From positions 1-37,220 of the forward strand of contig CAZACQ010000009.1 of assembly GCA_964483725.1 (NCBI GenBank): 37,220 nt of DNA, read 5' to 3'. This DNA is from CAZACQ01 sp964483725 (GTDB lineage Bacteria > Patescibacteriota > Gracilibacteria > Absconditabacterales > Absconditicoccaceae). The position numbers and the translations under genes are program-made. Position 1 is the stretch's first letter. Every line of letters starts with the position of its first letter. Under the pieces are notes generated by a model that saw only the letters and a program-made list of their open reading frames with translations, did no database searches and had not been told where the DNA came from. Shown here piece by piece: positions 9,073 to 20,466 of this stretch.

Positions 9073-12000
9073 ATGAAAAAACTATATCTTATATTATGTT
9101 TTGTATTGGCATATTTAATTTTTCCTAGTTTTTCATATGCTGAATTACCTAGTCAATATTATCCAAATGCATGAATAGAGAATAATATGGATAGAATTGT
9201 GGAGAATTTTAGTAGATTACAGGCATATAGATGAACTAGTTCAGAAGTGCCTACTCAAATATTTTCAGAATTAAGTCAAGATTTTGAAGAAGTTTTTCCG
9301 AATTTTCCTCAGACTCCTGATAATAGAGTTGTATTTGAGCAATGTAATATAACTACTAATTCCTTGATGGAAGAATATAGTTATGATTGATTTTTGACTT
9401 TTTTGGATAGATGTTTTGAAGAAGTTAACTCAATACTTCAAGATATTGATGCTAATTATACGGTTGTACCTAATATACAAGCTTCTCCTACAGAATGATC
9501 TGCTCCCTTGAATGTTACTCTTGATGCTAGATGATCAATGGATCCATCTAATGACACTATACCATCTAACAATTTCTTTTGGCATTATAGAGATTCTGAT
9601 TGAAATGAAAGAATTATATGACAATGACCTGTAGTTAATCATACTTTTGAAGAAGAGTGAAATTATGTAGTTCATCTTACTGTAAGAAGTGTAAACAATC
9701 AAAGTCATTGAGTATTTGACTGATCTGAATCTGTAAATATTGCAGTTTCTCCTCAATCTGCTGTATTGTCAGCTTATTTGAATTGAGATAGACTTGATAC
9801 TGAATCTCATGTTAAAGTAGGTACTCAAGAAGCACAAAATTGAATTGTAATAGATTGATCTTGAAGTTATCCAACATGATGAAGAACTATAGAAGAAACT
9901 AGATGGGAAATAAGATCAGACGAATGATTTTCTCATAATCATACAACTAGATGAAGTCCCTGAAGTTTTCGTATTTCATTACCTGATAGATGACAGTACT
10001 ATGTAAGATTAATAATCTCTGATAATGAGAATAATGAAGTTGTAAAAGAATATCCATTTACTGTATCTGATCCTGTTGCTAAAATTAGAGCAAATCCTGA
10101 AGAATGAGATACTTCTACTAATTTTAATTTTGATGCTTCAGCATCTTATTCAATAGAATCTAGTATACAAACATACAGATGGACAATTTTTGATCCAGAT
10201 TGAAATCAAATAGATACTTATGAATCTAGAACTTTTGATAGAGAGTTTAATAGACCATGAAATTATAATGTTAGACTTGTAGCTATTGATCAACAATGAA
10301 GAGAAAATGAAGAGGTTTTTAAATTGAATGTAGAATCTACTAAGCCAGTTCCACAATTTAGAGTTATACCTACCCAAGATTGGGATAAACCTTCTATGTT
10401 TGTCTTAGATGCTAGATGAACTTATGATATAGATGAAATAAATTGATTTGCTGAGCTAGAGTATGATTGGAATTTTTCTAATAGTAGTAATGTTGAGGTT
10501 ATTAGGAGTTTTGATAATTGAGAAAGATTATTGGTTTCATTTGAAGAAGCATGAGAATATGATGTGGTCTTAAATGTTAGAGACAGTTTTGGTAAATCAA
10601 ATTCTGTAGAAAGAAACATAGAAGTAGAATCTTCTCTTAGACCTGAACTTAGTATAAATCCTTTTGCTACTCAAATTTGAGAAAATATAAATTTTGAAGC
10701 TGATGCTAATAAGTCAGTTAGTTATTATGAGTGGGATTTTTGAGATTGAAATACAAGACAAACTCAGTCTACTTCAAATTCGCAATCTTATTCTCAAGCT
10801 TGAGTTTATGATGTTTCTCTTTCAGCTAGTACTCCATCTTGAGAGGAAAATACTATTAGGAGACAAGTTTTCATATGACAGAAATGATATCCTACAGCTG
10901 CATATAGCATAGAGTATGATTGAACCGTACTATCACCTGAATCTAAATGTGAAGTAGAGGATGAAGACTGAGAAATGGTAGAAGTAGATGCATTTGAAAT
11001 TGATAGATATCAAGATATAGAAATTGATGCTAGAGAATCAATAAATTCTCATTGAAGAAAAGATGATTTAAGTATATCATTTAGGCCTCAAAATGCTCAA
11101 CGTACAAATGCTGATAGGTTTTCACATGATTTTAATGAAATGTGATGTACCTATATAGAATTAGCAGTTGAAGATAGGAATGTTAATAAAATAGATAGAC
11201 AAAAAATTTGGTTTGATGTACAAAATGCATTACCTGAATTAGATAATATTGAAATGAAATTTCCTCAATATTGAAATGAAGTTTGAGTTGGTTTTGGTAA
11301 TCAACAAACTTCAGCTGATATATTTGAAACAGATTATGATCCTCTTATTGTTCAACTTAGTGCTAGATGAGCTAATGATCCTGATTGACATATATCACAT
11401 TTTATCCGATATTATTATAAAGCTAGTAATCCAGATAGAATATTAGAAGTTAAAACATCTCCTTATAATGTTCCTAATACAGTTTTTTCTATACCAAGAA
11501 TGCCATGAGAATTTATATTTGGTGTGAGGATGGTAGATAATGATGGTTGAGAAATTGATAGTGAAGAAATTATATGAAAATGACCTTCTTTATTTTTCCC
11601 TCCTTCAACTGAAAATCCTGATATTCCAATTGTATCAGCAAGTATTGATAGTAGAAATATATCTGTAGGTGATGAAGTTACATTCAATGTAGATGCTAGA
11701 ATATTGTGAAGTGCTGATGATTTTCAAGCAAATAGAACAATTAGATATGATTTTAATTGAGATTGAAATTATGATTTAACAACCAAAAGTGATAGAGTAA
11801 CTCATGTTTATGAAGAAGCAGGAGAATTTAGACCAAGAGTTAAGGTAAGTTATAGATGATATGCTTGAGTTGATAGAGTTGATAAAATAGAAGTTAGGCA
11901 AGGTCTTAGAGTTTGATTTGTTTCTGATAATATATGAAAGAAAGCTATATTTAGAGATATTAGTATATGAAGCATAGAAAATACTGAATTTTGTTTGGAT

Positions 12001-13224
12001 GTAAGTCAATGTAGAAGAGGTAACAGTGATCTAGTATTCCAAAATGAAGAATTAATATTTCATGAGTATGAAGATTATTCTAGAAAGCCAGTATCTCTTC
12101 GTGCAAATGATGAATTTGGTAATCATGATGAAGCAAGAGATGCAATCTCTCTTACTTGATTTGATGAGGATATATGACTTATGTCAATCCCAAATAATAT
12201 TTATACATGATGATCTTATGAGATAGATGTAGGTAGTAGATTGAATAATAATGTTGATTTTTATGCTAAATATAATTGAACATGAGATTGTTATATAGAT
12301 TTTGATATAACATATGATAGTACTTGAGATTGACAAGCTGACAATGATAGAGATCTAGATTGTAATGAATTATGATCTAATGAGTATACTCCTCAAGCTA
12401 ATTCAACTATAGCAAGATTATACTATGAAGATAGTTCTTGAGAACTTAATGAAAAAGATATATTAATAAACTTCTTAGATTTTGATATTGATCTTCCAGA
12501 AGAAGTAATGGAAATATATCAAGATCTTACAGATATAATAAACTCATTAGATAGTGATTCAGAACAGCAAAATTATCTTAGAACATTATTGATGAGTTTG
12601 AGAAATAGTATTTGAGCATGATCATCAGTTGATAGCTTAGTTATCCAGGTTTATGATTGGGTTGATGAAAACTTATGATTATTAGAATTAGAAAAAGAAG
12701 AGAGACTGTTGGATATATTAGACTATCTAACTGATACTTGAATTGAGGCTGCTAGATGAGCTAATGAATATGAATTAGCAAAATCAAATATAATAATGTT
12801 TATGCCTGATGATACAGAGCCTGAGCTTGAATCTTTATTCTCTCAAATTGAATGAGCAGAATGAAATCAAGAGATGATAAGATCTTCTCTTCAAGAGATA
12901 TTAAACTTAGCTAACTCAGAGTATGAATCTGGAAATATAGACTGAATGGATTTTAATATAATACAATCTGATATATGTGAGATAATGGACTATTATGGTA
13001 TCTTATCAGAATTATGTTGAACTCTAGATGAACCAGATGAAGATTTCTCTGAGTCAGAATGATGAATAGTAGATACTATACTTAGAGTTCTTATATATTT
13101 ATTGATTACTATTGTAGCTTTGTTTGTAATATTAGTAGTAGTGTTTGCATTCAAAGCTAGGTCACAGTGAAGTGAGTATTCTGATGAAGAAGAGGATGAT
13201 GAAGATGAAGAAAATTCAAAGTAA
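9073..13224 (+). CDS. Giant PKD-repeat cell-surface protein with C-terminal membrane anchor
   Basis: The product is 1383 residues. It opens with a clear signal peptide (MKKLYLILCFVLAYLIF, cleavage likely after SYA near residue 24). At least six PKD/Ig-like modules follow, marked by repeats of the DARG/DAS motif plus the YxWDFGDG type of strand and the G-x-Y-x-V-x-L ending; good examples lie near residues 140-235, 335-420, 530-600 and 865-930. Around residue 1083 the segment DSTGDGQADNDRDLD resembles a calcium-binding thrombospondin type 3-like loop. A helical region (about 1125-1320) precedes one transmembrane helix (about 1335-1355) and a very acidic cytoplasmic tail (SDEEEDDEDEENSK). The product is probably anchored in the membrane and displayed outside, perhaps for adhesion to a host; the role is inferred. 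The gene has its own promoter. Confidence 0.88.
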
Positions 13225-13240
13225 AAATTTGTTATAAAAT

Positions 13241-13269
13241 TTGACAAAATATTACCAATTAAGTATACT
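13241..13269 (+). promoter_or_regulatory. Strong sigma70-type promoter of the structured RNA
   Basis: TTGACA at 13241-13246, a 17-bp spacer and TATACT at 13264-13269, directly after the PKD gene stop. Transcription should begin near 13276 and run into the heavily base-paired segment that follows. Confidence 0.75.
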
Positions 13270-13360
13270 TTATATACAAGTAAATACTTGGACTACTTTT
13301 AAGGAGTTCCTCCTTCTCCCCTAGACTTGTTCTAGGTAGGTTGCTTTGATTAATCTTAAA

Positions 13361-13404
<44 letters not shown>

Positions 13405-13559
13405 TAATATCAAAGCACCAAATAAAGGTAGTCCTACCGTCAGGGTGATTTGCTGGAGCTACACATATAAAATTTAATCTACAAATTTTATATGTGTAGC
13501 TCCGGCTCACCTTGGCCCTGAGAACCTTGTAAGGAGGCATTCTTAAGGTTCTTGATGAG

Positions 13560-13593
13560 CCGGAGCTGTATATCAGCCTCCGGTTTTCTTTTT
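13560..13593 (+). terminator. Intrinsic terminator of the structured RNA
   Basis: CCGGAGCTG (13560-13568) pairs with CAGCCTCCGG (13574-13583) with one bulged C around a TATAT loop, followed by TTTTCTTTTT. The 5' arm is shared with an alternative helix to 13498-13509, which would disrupt the terminator. Confidence 0.85.
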
Positions 13594-13733
13594 AATTAAA
13601 ATTAATATTATTTTCATTTGCATTTTATAAAAAAATTCTTATTCTTTAATTAAAGCTTTCGGTAACAATTTGATAAATTAGTATCAGTTGGTCTCGAAGG
13701 CTATATGCCTTTATATGTTTACACAAAATTATT
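13594..13733 (+). other. Leader region of the RRM gene
   Basis: This is a 140-bp AT-rich stretch between the RNA terminator and the RRM start. It holds a small hairpin, AAGGC/GCCTT (13697-13701 with 13707-13711). I see no convincing promoter, so read-through from the structured RNA is possible. Confidence 0.4.
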
Positions 13734-14009
13734 ATGAGCGAACAAACAAATACACTTTTTGTATGAAATTTACCTTGGTCATTAAGAGGTAAAGATTTAA
13801 TTGAGATTTTCTCTCAATATTGAGAAGTTACTTTTGCTAGAGTTATCTTAGATAGAGAAACTAGGAAAAGTAAGGGTTATGGTTTTGTAGAATTTGCAAA
13901 TACTGACGATGCTGAAAAAGCTAAAGAAGAAATGCATGAAGCTGAAGTAAATGGAAGAAGTATTAAAATTGATTATGCTAGACCTAGACAAGAAAATAAC
14001 GAAGGATAG
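13734..14009 (+). CDS. Single-RRM RNA-binding protein
   Basis: The product is 91 residues, a single RNA recognition motif with a short charged tail. RNP2 (LFVGNL, residues 8-13) and RNP1 (KGYGFVEF, residues 47-54) carry the aromatic residues that stack on RNA bases. The closest known relatives are the small glycine-rich or Rbp-type proteins found in cyanobacteria and other bacteria, which bind single-stranded RNA and act in mRNA regulation or cold response. It sits just downstream of the structured RNA, whose A-rich loop is an obvious candidate ligand, though that link is speculation. The gene uses GGT, GGA and TGA for glycine. A strong terminator follows. Confidence 0.93.
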
Positions 14010-14030
14010 TTTATACTTTTCAATAATTAA

Positions 14031-14059
14031 AAACTTGGCATTTGCCAAGTTTTTTTATT
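14031..14059. terminator. Bidirectional intrinsic terminator
   Basis: AAACTTGGCA (14031-14040) and TGCCAAGTTT (14043-14052) form a perfect stem with T-tracts after it. It ends the RRM transcript on the plus strand; with A residues on the other side it can also end the tRNA-Thr transcript on the minus strand. Confidence 0.9.
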
Positions 14060-14085
14060 TTTAATTATTTTTATTCTTTATGATA

Positions 14086-14158
<73 letters not shown>

Positions 14159-14171
14159 ATTATTATTTAAA

Positions 14172-15116
14172 CTATACCAAAATTCTTCATCTACTTGTTT
14201 TTTCTATCTTTCATAATTTCATAAGTAGAGGTTCTATGTCTTCTTCTACAGCTTTTTCATTCATTCATATTTTAATAGATATTGTTTTAAGTCATACAGG
14301 TTTTCAATCATATTCTTCCAATATTTTGAGATATTGTTTGTGAATTTCTTGAATACCTCAATTTTCTAGATTCCCCCATGCAACAAAATCTTCCCACTTT
14401 TTTTCATTTATAACATTATCTACATTTTTTTCTTTGCTTATTAGATAATCTCTTAATTTAATACAAAAATTTTTTATATTTCTTGGAGTGTTATCTATTT
14501 TTTTTGATATTTCAAAAAGTGTTTCATTATTTACTCTTATTTCCAAGCTGTTTAAGTTATTTTTAATTATTTCTAGTTTTTCTTCATTTGTATAATTTCT
14601 AAAATGAAAATTATATATAAATCTATTTTTAAGAGGAGTAGTTATACTTTCTAGTTTGGTTGTAGCTCATATTAAAGTAAATGGATTTAAACTTACTCTT
14701 ACATTTCATCATTCTGGCATTACCATATCTATACAAAAATCTTCCATAGCAGTATAAAGCACTTCTTCAATATTGGGTTTTATTCTATGAATTTCATCAA
14801 TAAATAAAATATCATTTTTTTCTAATGAATTTAGTATAGAAATTATTTCAGCTGGTTTGCTGATTGCATATCAAGTTATAATTTTTATGTTTGATCAATA
14901 TTTTTTTGAAACTATTTGTGCAAGAGTAGTTTTACCAAAACCACTTTGTCATGAAAATAATATATGTCATATAGGGCTTTCTCTTTTGATCGCACTATCT
15001 ATAGCACTGTTTAGTATTTTTTTAATTTCATCTTGTCATATAAATTCATTAAAATCTTCTGGTCTTTTCTCTATATTATTAAGTTTTTTTTTATTTGAAA
15101 TTTTTTTTACTTGCAT
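14172..15116 (-). CDS. ruvB: Holliday junction branch migration helicase RuvB
   Basis: The product is 314 residues, slightly shorter than typical RuvB (330-350). It is the AAA+ motor that drives branch migration at recombination junctions together with RuvA. Visible motifs are KRPEDFNEFIGQ near residue 17, Walker A G56-QSGFGK-T63, Walker B LFIDEIHR (D107, E108), sensor 1 GATT, and the arginine-finger region with PLKNRF. The C-terminal winged helix has GLKTISIKIGMNEKAVEE and ends TSRGRILV. Walker A has QS where most RuvB proteins have PP. The N-terminal extension is Lys-rich. It lies downstream of the lipoprotein gene and just upstream of tRNA-Thr. Confidence 0.93.
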
Positions 15117-15192
15117 TGAATGTATGAGTCTAATAAATAAATTACTACTCGATAATAAAAAAAAACTACTAAAAATCAATAAAATATAAATT

Positions 15193-15879
15193 TTATTTTT
15201 TTATACATCTTACAGAATATCAGTTTTCTTTATTTTCTATATTGCGAATTATAGAATTGCTATTTTTTTCTATAGAGCGGATCCATGTTCTCTTTTCTTG
15301 AGTGTAAGGATCTTTTGATCTTGTGGATGTCCACCAGTATCAAGCTTCATCAAGTCTATTAAAGTCCCCAAGAAATACACGATATCATGCTAAACCATCA
15401 ATAAATCAATCAAATAAAATTAATTCTTCATCATTATCAATCAACTCGCTACATCTCCATTCAGAATCTTCCTGAGATTCGATGTCACATCACATATCCT
15501 GCATTTGGTTTTTTTCTAAATCTTCTTTATCACATCAAAGTGAATATTCTAATTTTCTCCAATCTTTATCAGATGGTAATTGCCATCAATCACCCAAAGA
15601 TTCACATGCTTTTAAGGCTGCTTCATATTCATAAAGCCTTCAATAATTTTGGCAATTTTCAGAATTGCTATCATAACACCATGTAGAATTTTTTGAAACT
15701 CATTCGGGAATATGTTTTATATTCTCTGTAGTTCGATAATTTCAGTCAGATAGTTTATCTACATTATATTCTTTTTTGTTAATTTGTACTGTGTCTTCAC
15801 TATTATTTTTGTTTGAACTATTACAAGCTCATAATACTATATATAAACTCAATATTCCAAGCAACAGAAATTTTTTCAT
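15193..15879 (-). CDS. FISUMP-domain lipoprotein
   Basis: The product is 228 residues. The N-terminus MKKFLLLGILSLYIVLGAC is a lipoprotein signal with lipobox LGAC (Cys19). The body matches the FISUMP pattern (Fibrobacter succinogenes major paralogous domain): YGRLYEYEAALKAC, then WQLPSDKDWRKLE, then YWWTSTRS and a terminal GYSVRCIKK. Such domains occur in secreted or lipid-anchored proteins of several phyla, and their function is not established. The protein has eight or more further cysteines, suggesting extracellular disulfides. It is first in a minus-strand unit with ruvB 76 bp downstream. Confidence 0.82.
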
Positions 15880-16070
15880 AATATTTTATTAAGTTAATAA
15901 ACTAATTTAATCTATAATTGTTTTATAAGCTCCTAATTATATTACTTATCTCTTAGTATTAATTTCATATTTTTATAAATAATTTTATATAAAAATCAAT
16001 CTTACCACATTATTATATCTATTTTAATCATATTTTGTTGCATTTTTAATTATACATAAGGAAATTATGC

Positions 16071-16098
16071 TTGAAAAATTAAAGTAAAAGTATATAAA
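16071..16098 (+). promoter_or_regulatory. Putative promoter of the hrcA unit
   Basis: TTGAAA at 16071-16076, a 16-bp spacer and TATAAA at 16093-16098. The preceding C makes CTTGAAA, also seen at heat-shock promoters, but no matching -10 for that class is visible. The rest of 15880-16139 is AT-rich with no gene seen. Confidence 0.5.
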
Positions 16099-16109
16099 TA
16101 TAAAGGCCG

Positions 16110-16135
16110 TAGAATTCATAGATAATTTAATTCTA
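16110..16135 (+). promoter_or_regulatory. Inverted repeat before hrcA, possible HrcA operator
   Basis: TAGAATT (16110-16116) and AATTCTA (16129-16135) form a 7-bp inverted repeat with a 12-bp spacer, located between the promoter and hrcA. It has the layout of a CIRCE element, but the arms do not match the TTAGCACTC/GAGTGCTAA consensus. Confidence 0.35.
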
Positions 16136-16148
16136 ACTAATGTTAGTT

Positions 16149-16826
16149 ATGGATCCAAAGCTTTTAGATTTACTTAAGGTGGTTATTGAAAATTATATTT
16201 CTAGATGAGATCCAGTTGGTTCAAAGTTTTTGAATTCTTTAGAAAGTATGAATTATGCTCCTTCCACATTGAGGAAGTATTTAAATTCTTTAGAATCAGA
16301 ATGATTTTTGTATCAGCCTTATCATAGTGCCTGAAGAATGCCAACTATAAAAGGTTTTTCTAGTTATATAGACGACCTTTTAGATAATTCACCTAAAGAA
16401 GACTTATCAATAGATTTTGATTTTAACTCTAAGCTTGCTAGAAATTCTTTGAGATTTATTATTGAAAGTTTATGATCATCTGTAGATTGAGCTGTTGTAT
16501 GATTCTTGAGAAATGATGAATATTATTTTTTATGAATAAATAATTTATTATCAAGTGATACTATTAAAGATTATGAAACAGTAAGACAAATAGTTAAATT
16601 TATTGAAGATAAAAAAATTGTTCAGCACCTCAATGAAAAAATGATAAAGCAAAATCAGGTGAAATATAACTTTATAAAGACACAAGGTAAGATATTGTCT
16701 TGTATGTATGTTAAGATAAATGTTTCTTGATATGATTGATTAATATCTATTCTTTGACCTGTAAGAGTTAATTACAAAAAAAATATGTCTGTATTAAATA
16801 AATTTTTAAAAATTTATAATAAATAA
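16149..16826 (+). CDS. hrcA: Heat-inducible transcription repressor HrcA
   Basis: The product is 225 residues; an in-frame upstream ATG at 16140 would add three. The N-terminal winged helix is well conserved: ENYISRGDPVGSKFL, then APSTLRKYLNSLESEGFLYQP, then HSAGRMPTIKGFSSYID. The C-terminal GAF-like part is shorter than in most HrcA proteins (which run about 340 residues), as in other reduced genomes. HrcA represses chaperone operons through CIRCE sites and loses activity when GroEL is titrated by unfolded protein. None of its usual neighbours (grpE, dnaK, dnaJ) follow; instead an unknown helical protein starts two bases after the stop codon. An imperfect inverted repeat upstream may allow autoregulation. 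Confidence 0.88.
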
Positions 16827-16828
16827 TA

Positions 16829-17335
16829 ATGTCTATAGAAGATTTTAAGTCTAATAATCCAGATCAATCAGAAAAAATAGATTTTTCGGATCCAAATACT
16901 TCAGAAAAATTAGATCGTTTAAAAGATGATGTTTTAAATTTAAAAGATGGTATAGAATCATCTGACACTATTAGTGATACAAAAACTGAGGTCTTAGGTT
17001 TGCTAAATAATTTATTAGATGCAATAGAATCTCAAGATCAGGTAGAACTTTTGAATTCAATTAATAGCTTATCAAGCAGAGAAGATATAGAACTTGGTGA
17101 AACAATAAATTCTTTTTCAAATGACTTAGATAATTTGCAAAACTCTATATTGTGAGAAAATACAGATATTTCAGAATTGTCTCAGGAAGAAATATCTCGC
17201 TTAGCTAATGAATGAAAAAAGAATGTTGCTGAATCTGTTGCGGATGAAGTTGATGATATTTCTGAAGAATTAAAATCTAAGTGACCAATATCTAGATTTT
17301 TTGCTTGAATATTAGATAGGGCTAATAGATGATAA
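16829..17335 (+). CDS. Acidic helical protein of unknown function
   Basis: The product is 168 residues with no recognised family. It is rich in Asp, Glu, Ser and Leu, with predicted helices (for example KLDRLKDDVLNLKDGIE, and TEVLGLLNNLLDAIES near residue 55) and a small basic/hydrophobic end (SRFFAGILDRANRG) that could be an amphipathic membrane-binding helix. It starts two bases after the hrcA stop (TAATAATG), so tight translational coupling with hrcA is likely. It occupies the place where grpE often stands, but I see no GrpE signature. Confidence 0.7.
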
Positions 17336-17359
17336 CATTTTAAAATTTAATATTTTTGC

Positions 17360-17818
17360 ATGGCTGAATTTATTAAAAGTGCTTGATGAATAATTTACTA
17401 TATTGATAAAAATGATAAAGAACCAAGATTTTTCTTAGTAAAAAGACATGCTTTATCTTGAAAGATAGAGCGAGTTTCTCCTAAATGAAAAATTGAAAAA
17501 AATGAGGATCCTAAAGATACTGTAATAAGGGAGGTATGAGAAGAGGTATGAATAAAGCCTCAAAACTTAAAATTAGAAGATAGAGTATGAGAAGTTATTT
17601 TAATGCTTCGCAGTCAAGAGAGATGAAGTTTGGATAAAAAAATTGCATATTATTTGGTTGAGTACATTTGAGATTTTTCTGATATTGATGTTGCCAAAGT
17701 AGAATGATATTTATGATATCATAAGTGGGCTACTATACAGGAGATTTCATGATTAATATATTATGAAAACCTTAGACATCTATTTTTCAAAGCATATAAT
17801 ATCATAAAAGAAAAATAA
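17360..17818 (+). CDS. Nudix hydrolase
   Basis: The product is 152 residues. The Nudix box GX5EX7REUXEEXGU is complete from GKIEKNE through REVGEEVGI (about residues 45-67), with the REVGEE metal-binding glutamates. The frame before it (SAGGIIYY, then FFLVKRHA) is the standard opening strand pair of the fold. These enzymes cleave nucleoside diphosphates linked to other groups; whether this one cleans oxidised nucleotides, Ap4A or mRNA caps cannot be judged. It sits between short unknown genes in the hrcA-tilS run. Confidence 0.93.
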
Positions 17819-17842
17819 TTTTAATCTAAATTTATTATTAAT

Positions 17843-18292
17843 ATGGAAATATATTTTGTTTGAAAAAATAGATTTTTACTAGAAATGTCTGAAAAAATTT
17901 ATTTTGACTATGTGCAAGGTTTAACTTTTTTTGATTGATCTTGAAATAAAGTAAATATATCAGAATTTTGAATATCATATGAAAAATTAAATGACACAAA
18001 TTATTTTATCAAGATAAAGGATAAAAAATTGATATATTCAATCTCTTCATATAATGATTTGCTAATGGATAAGACTGAACTTGTAAATCTAGACCTTCTT
18101 TTAATTGATGTTTATAGTCAAAATATTTATTATGATATTCTTTGAAAGAAAAGATTTAAAAAAATAGTGCCAATGTGATTTGATTCCTGGTTTAATAATA
18201 TGGAAGAATTAAATGAGTTCTCAAGACAGATTATGCTTAATAATATATCAACACCCAAGGTCATCAAGCCTTGACAATATATATGGATTTAA
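17843..18292 (+). CDS. Unknown protein, possibly degenerate metallo-beta-lactamase fold
   Basis: The product is 149 residues with no signal peptide or membrane segment. The start MEIYFVGKNRFLLE and the later pattern NYFIKIKDKKLIYSIS, LVNLDLLLIDV and KKIVPMGFD follow the order of strands in UlaG-like metallo-beta-lactamase-fold proteins. The HxHxDH metal site is absent and the protein is about 60 residues shorter. If the fold is right, it has lost metal catalysis. The assignment is weak; treat it as unknown. Confidence 0.65.
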
Positions 18293-18324
18293 TTATATAT
18301 TATTATTTAAAAATAAATTAAATA

Positions 18325-18726
18325 ATGTTAGGAAATATTGATAAAAAATTAAGAAATGCTCTAATTCAATTTTTTATATGAGTATTATTGTTGTCATTTG
18401 TTGCTATTTATCTACAATCAAACCCTGCAGAGAGACAGTCAATTTTATGATGACCTGCAATATTATTTCAAAATGTGAAAGTAATGTTTTATTCAATTTT
18501 TAGTGATAAGTGAGATTTTTTACAAGAGAAGTATTCTCTAGAAAGAGCATATAGCGAGTTGATACTTACCGCTGAATGAATGTCATGTATGACATGAGTA
18601 TTACCAGAACTAAATAGTGAATATAATAAACTTCAAGGTATGTCTTTAAATGAATATTTAGAAAATAGAGATTATTTCCGTATTAACTTATCTAATTACT
18701 CAGACAAAATAAATGAAGGATGTTAA
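18325..18726 (+). CDS. Small membrane-anchored protein of unknown function
   Basis: The product is 133 residues. One transmembrane helix (about residues 12-30, FFIGVLLLSFVAIYL) is followed by a hydrophilic domain, probably outside the membrane. It overlaps the start of tilS by 14 bp, indicating translational coupling. No family recognised. Confidence 0.75.
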
Positions 18727-19948
18727 TCAAATTTTTAATAAAGTATATGATTTTTTAGATTCAATTATCTTTGAAGATACTAATGTATATCTTTGAGTTT
18801 CTTGATGACCTGATAGTATGTTTTTATTTTATATTATTGATAAATTTTTTGAAAAAAGATCTTTAGATAAAAAGAATATATATATATTGCATTATAACCA
18901 TAATTTTAGGAAAGAATCAGCTTATGAAAAGGAAACTTTAGAGGAATATTTTTATAACTACAATTTTATAGTGTGAGAATATTTATGAAATAATTATGAT
19001 GAATCAAGTCTAAGAAAAGCTAGATATGATTTTTTTAAATCAAAAATAGAAAAAAATTGAATACTATTTCTATGACATAATCTAACTGATCGTATTGAGA
19101 CAAGTATTTTGAATATGTTACGTGGTTGTGATATTAATTGATTTTTGAATATGAAAAAACTTTCAGAAAATAATAATATTATTATAGCTAGACCCTTATT
19201 ATCTATAGAAAAGTCTAAAATTACAGAACTTTGTGATATTCTTTCTATTAAATATTTTCTTGATAAAACTAATGATGATTCATCAGTTTCTAATAGAAAT
19301 TTTATTAGAAATAATATTATAAAAGAGCTTTCTAGCTTATCTAATAAAAGTTCTACTTGATATGATATGTTTTTTTCTAGTTTTGATAATATTTATTCTA
19401 AAATAGAAGAATCTTACTTGGATAAATCAAATTTATTTAAAATTATTAGATCTGTTTCATTGCCAGATTTTGTAGAATATGATTTTTTATATGAAATTGA
19501 TATTGATTTAAGTTCAAGTGAATCAATAGTTGCTTTATTAAAAGAATACTGAGCTTATAAAAATGTTACAAAGAGGCAAATTTTAGAATTATATAATTTT
19601 TTTTCTAATTCCTATTCATGATATAAGTATTTATCATGATTTTATTTATTTAAAGCTCATTCTAAATTCTACATAGCTAGGTGAAAAGATAGATTTTGGG
19701 ATTTAAATAGTTTTGAATTTACTAGTATAAATAAAACTTGAGAATATGATTTTTTTGGTTATTATGTATTTGTAGATAAAGAATTTATTGGATGAAAATT
19801 AAGGTTTCCACAATCATGAGATTATTATAATTCTAAAACTTTGAATACTTATTTTAAAAAGAATAATATCCCATTTTTTGTGAGAAACTTTGTTCCTGTT
19901 ATAGAATATAATTGAGAGATAAAAAAAATTTTTAATAATTTATATTAG
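18713..19948 (+). CDS. tilS: tRNA(Ile)-lysidine synthase TilS
   Basis: The product is 411 residues. It ligates lysine to C34 of tRNA-Ile(CAU) using ATP, changing its reading from AUG to AUA. The PP-loop S30-GGPDS-35 has both glycines coded by TGA (18803-18808). Further family motifs are HYNHNFRKES, LFLGHNLTDRIETSILNMLRG, ARPLLSIEKSKITELC, and NRNFIRNNII. The C-terminal region is divergent but of normal length. The start is the ATG inside the preceding gene, giving an overlap. The gene is essential in nearly all bacteria. Confidence 0.95.
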
Positions 19949-19953
19949 TAGAA

Positions 19954-20400
19954 ATGCTTTATTTTATTATTTGGCTTATAATTATAATAGTTCTGTTTTT
20001 GTTATATAAACTAACAAGTTCTCATATTAATAAAATCACTGAGCACTTATATTCAATTTTAGATGATATAATATATGATTATAATATAAAAATTATAAGA
20101 AATAAAGATAAATTTTATGATTGGGAAAAGGCTCTAGATGTTTTGTATTTATCTCAAAGTAAAATAATTAATACTTGATATTTAAATTTAGATAGTTTGT
20201 ATAAGCTTTCTTATATGATTCGTGGTGATATAGAATATGTTGAGGGTTTGCTTTGAAAACAAGATTTATTTGATTTTGACAGTTTGTATTCATTAGATGA
20301 ATATCTTTATTCTTCAAAGTTTTTAATAAAAATAAACAAATTTGCTAAGTATTTACTTTGAATTCTTACTTTATGAGTATCAATAATTTTTATTAGATAA
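19954..20400 (+). CDS. Membrane protein of unknown function, two TM helices
   Basis: The product is 148 residues. A long hydrophobic N-terminus (residues 1-20) and a C-terminal hydrophobic helix (about 130-147) flank a charged helical middle. It starts five bases after the tilS stop. No family recognised. Confidence 0.75.
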
Positions 20401-20466
20401 AAAATTTGACAATTTAATTATTAAGATTATAATTATCTCATATTTATTTATTGAAATAAAAATAAA

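Noticed and set aside
13556..13588. Resemblance to group II intron domain V (GAGCCG...CGGTTTTC)
   Set aside because: No intron-encoded protein, no other intron domains, and the hairpin is explained by a terminator with a T-tract.
16110..16135. Standard CIRCE element before hrcA
   Set aside because: The arms do not match TTAGCACTC/GAGTGCTAA; only a different inverted repeat is present.
16829..17335. grpE, expected after hrcA
   Set aside because: The protein has no GrpE motif or its long N-terminal coiled coil followed by a beta domain.
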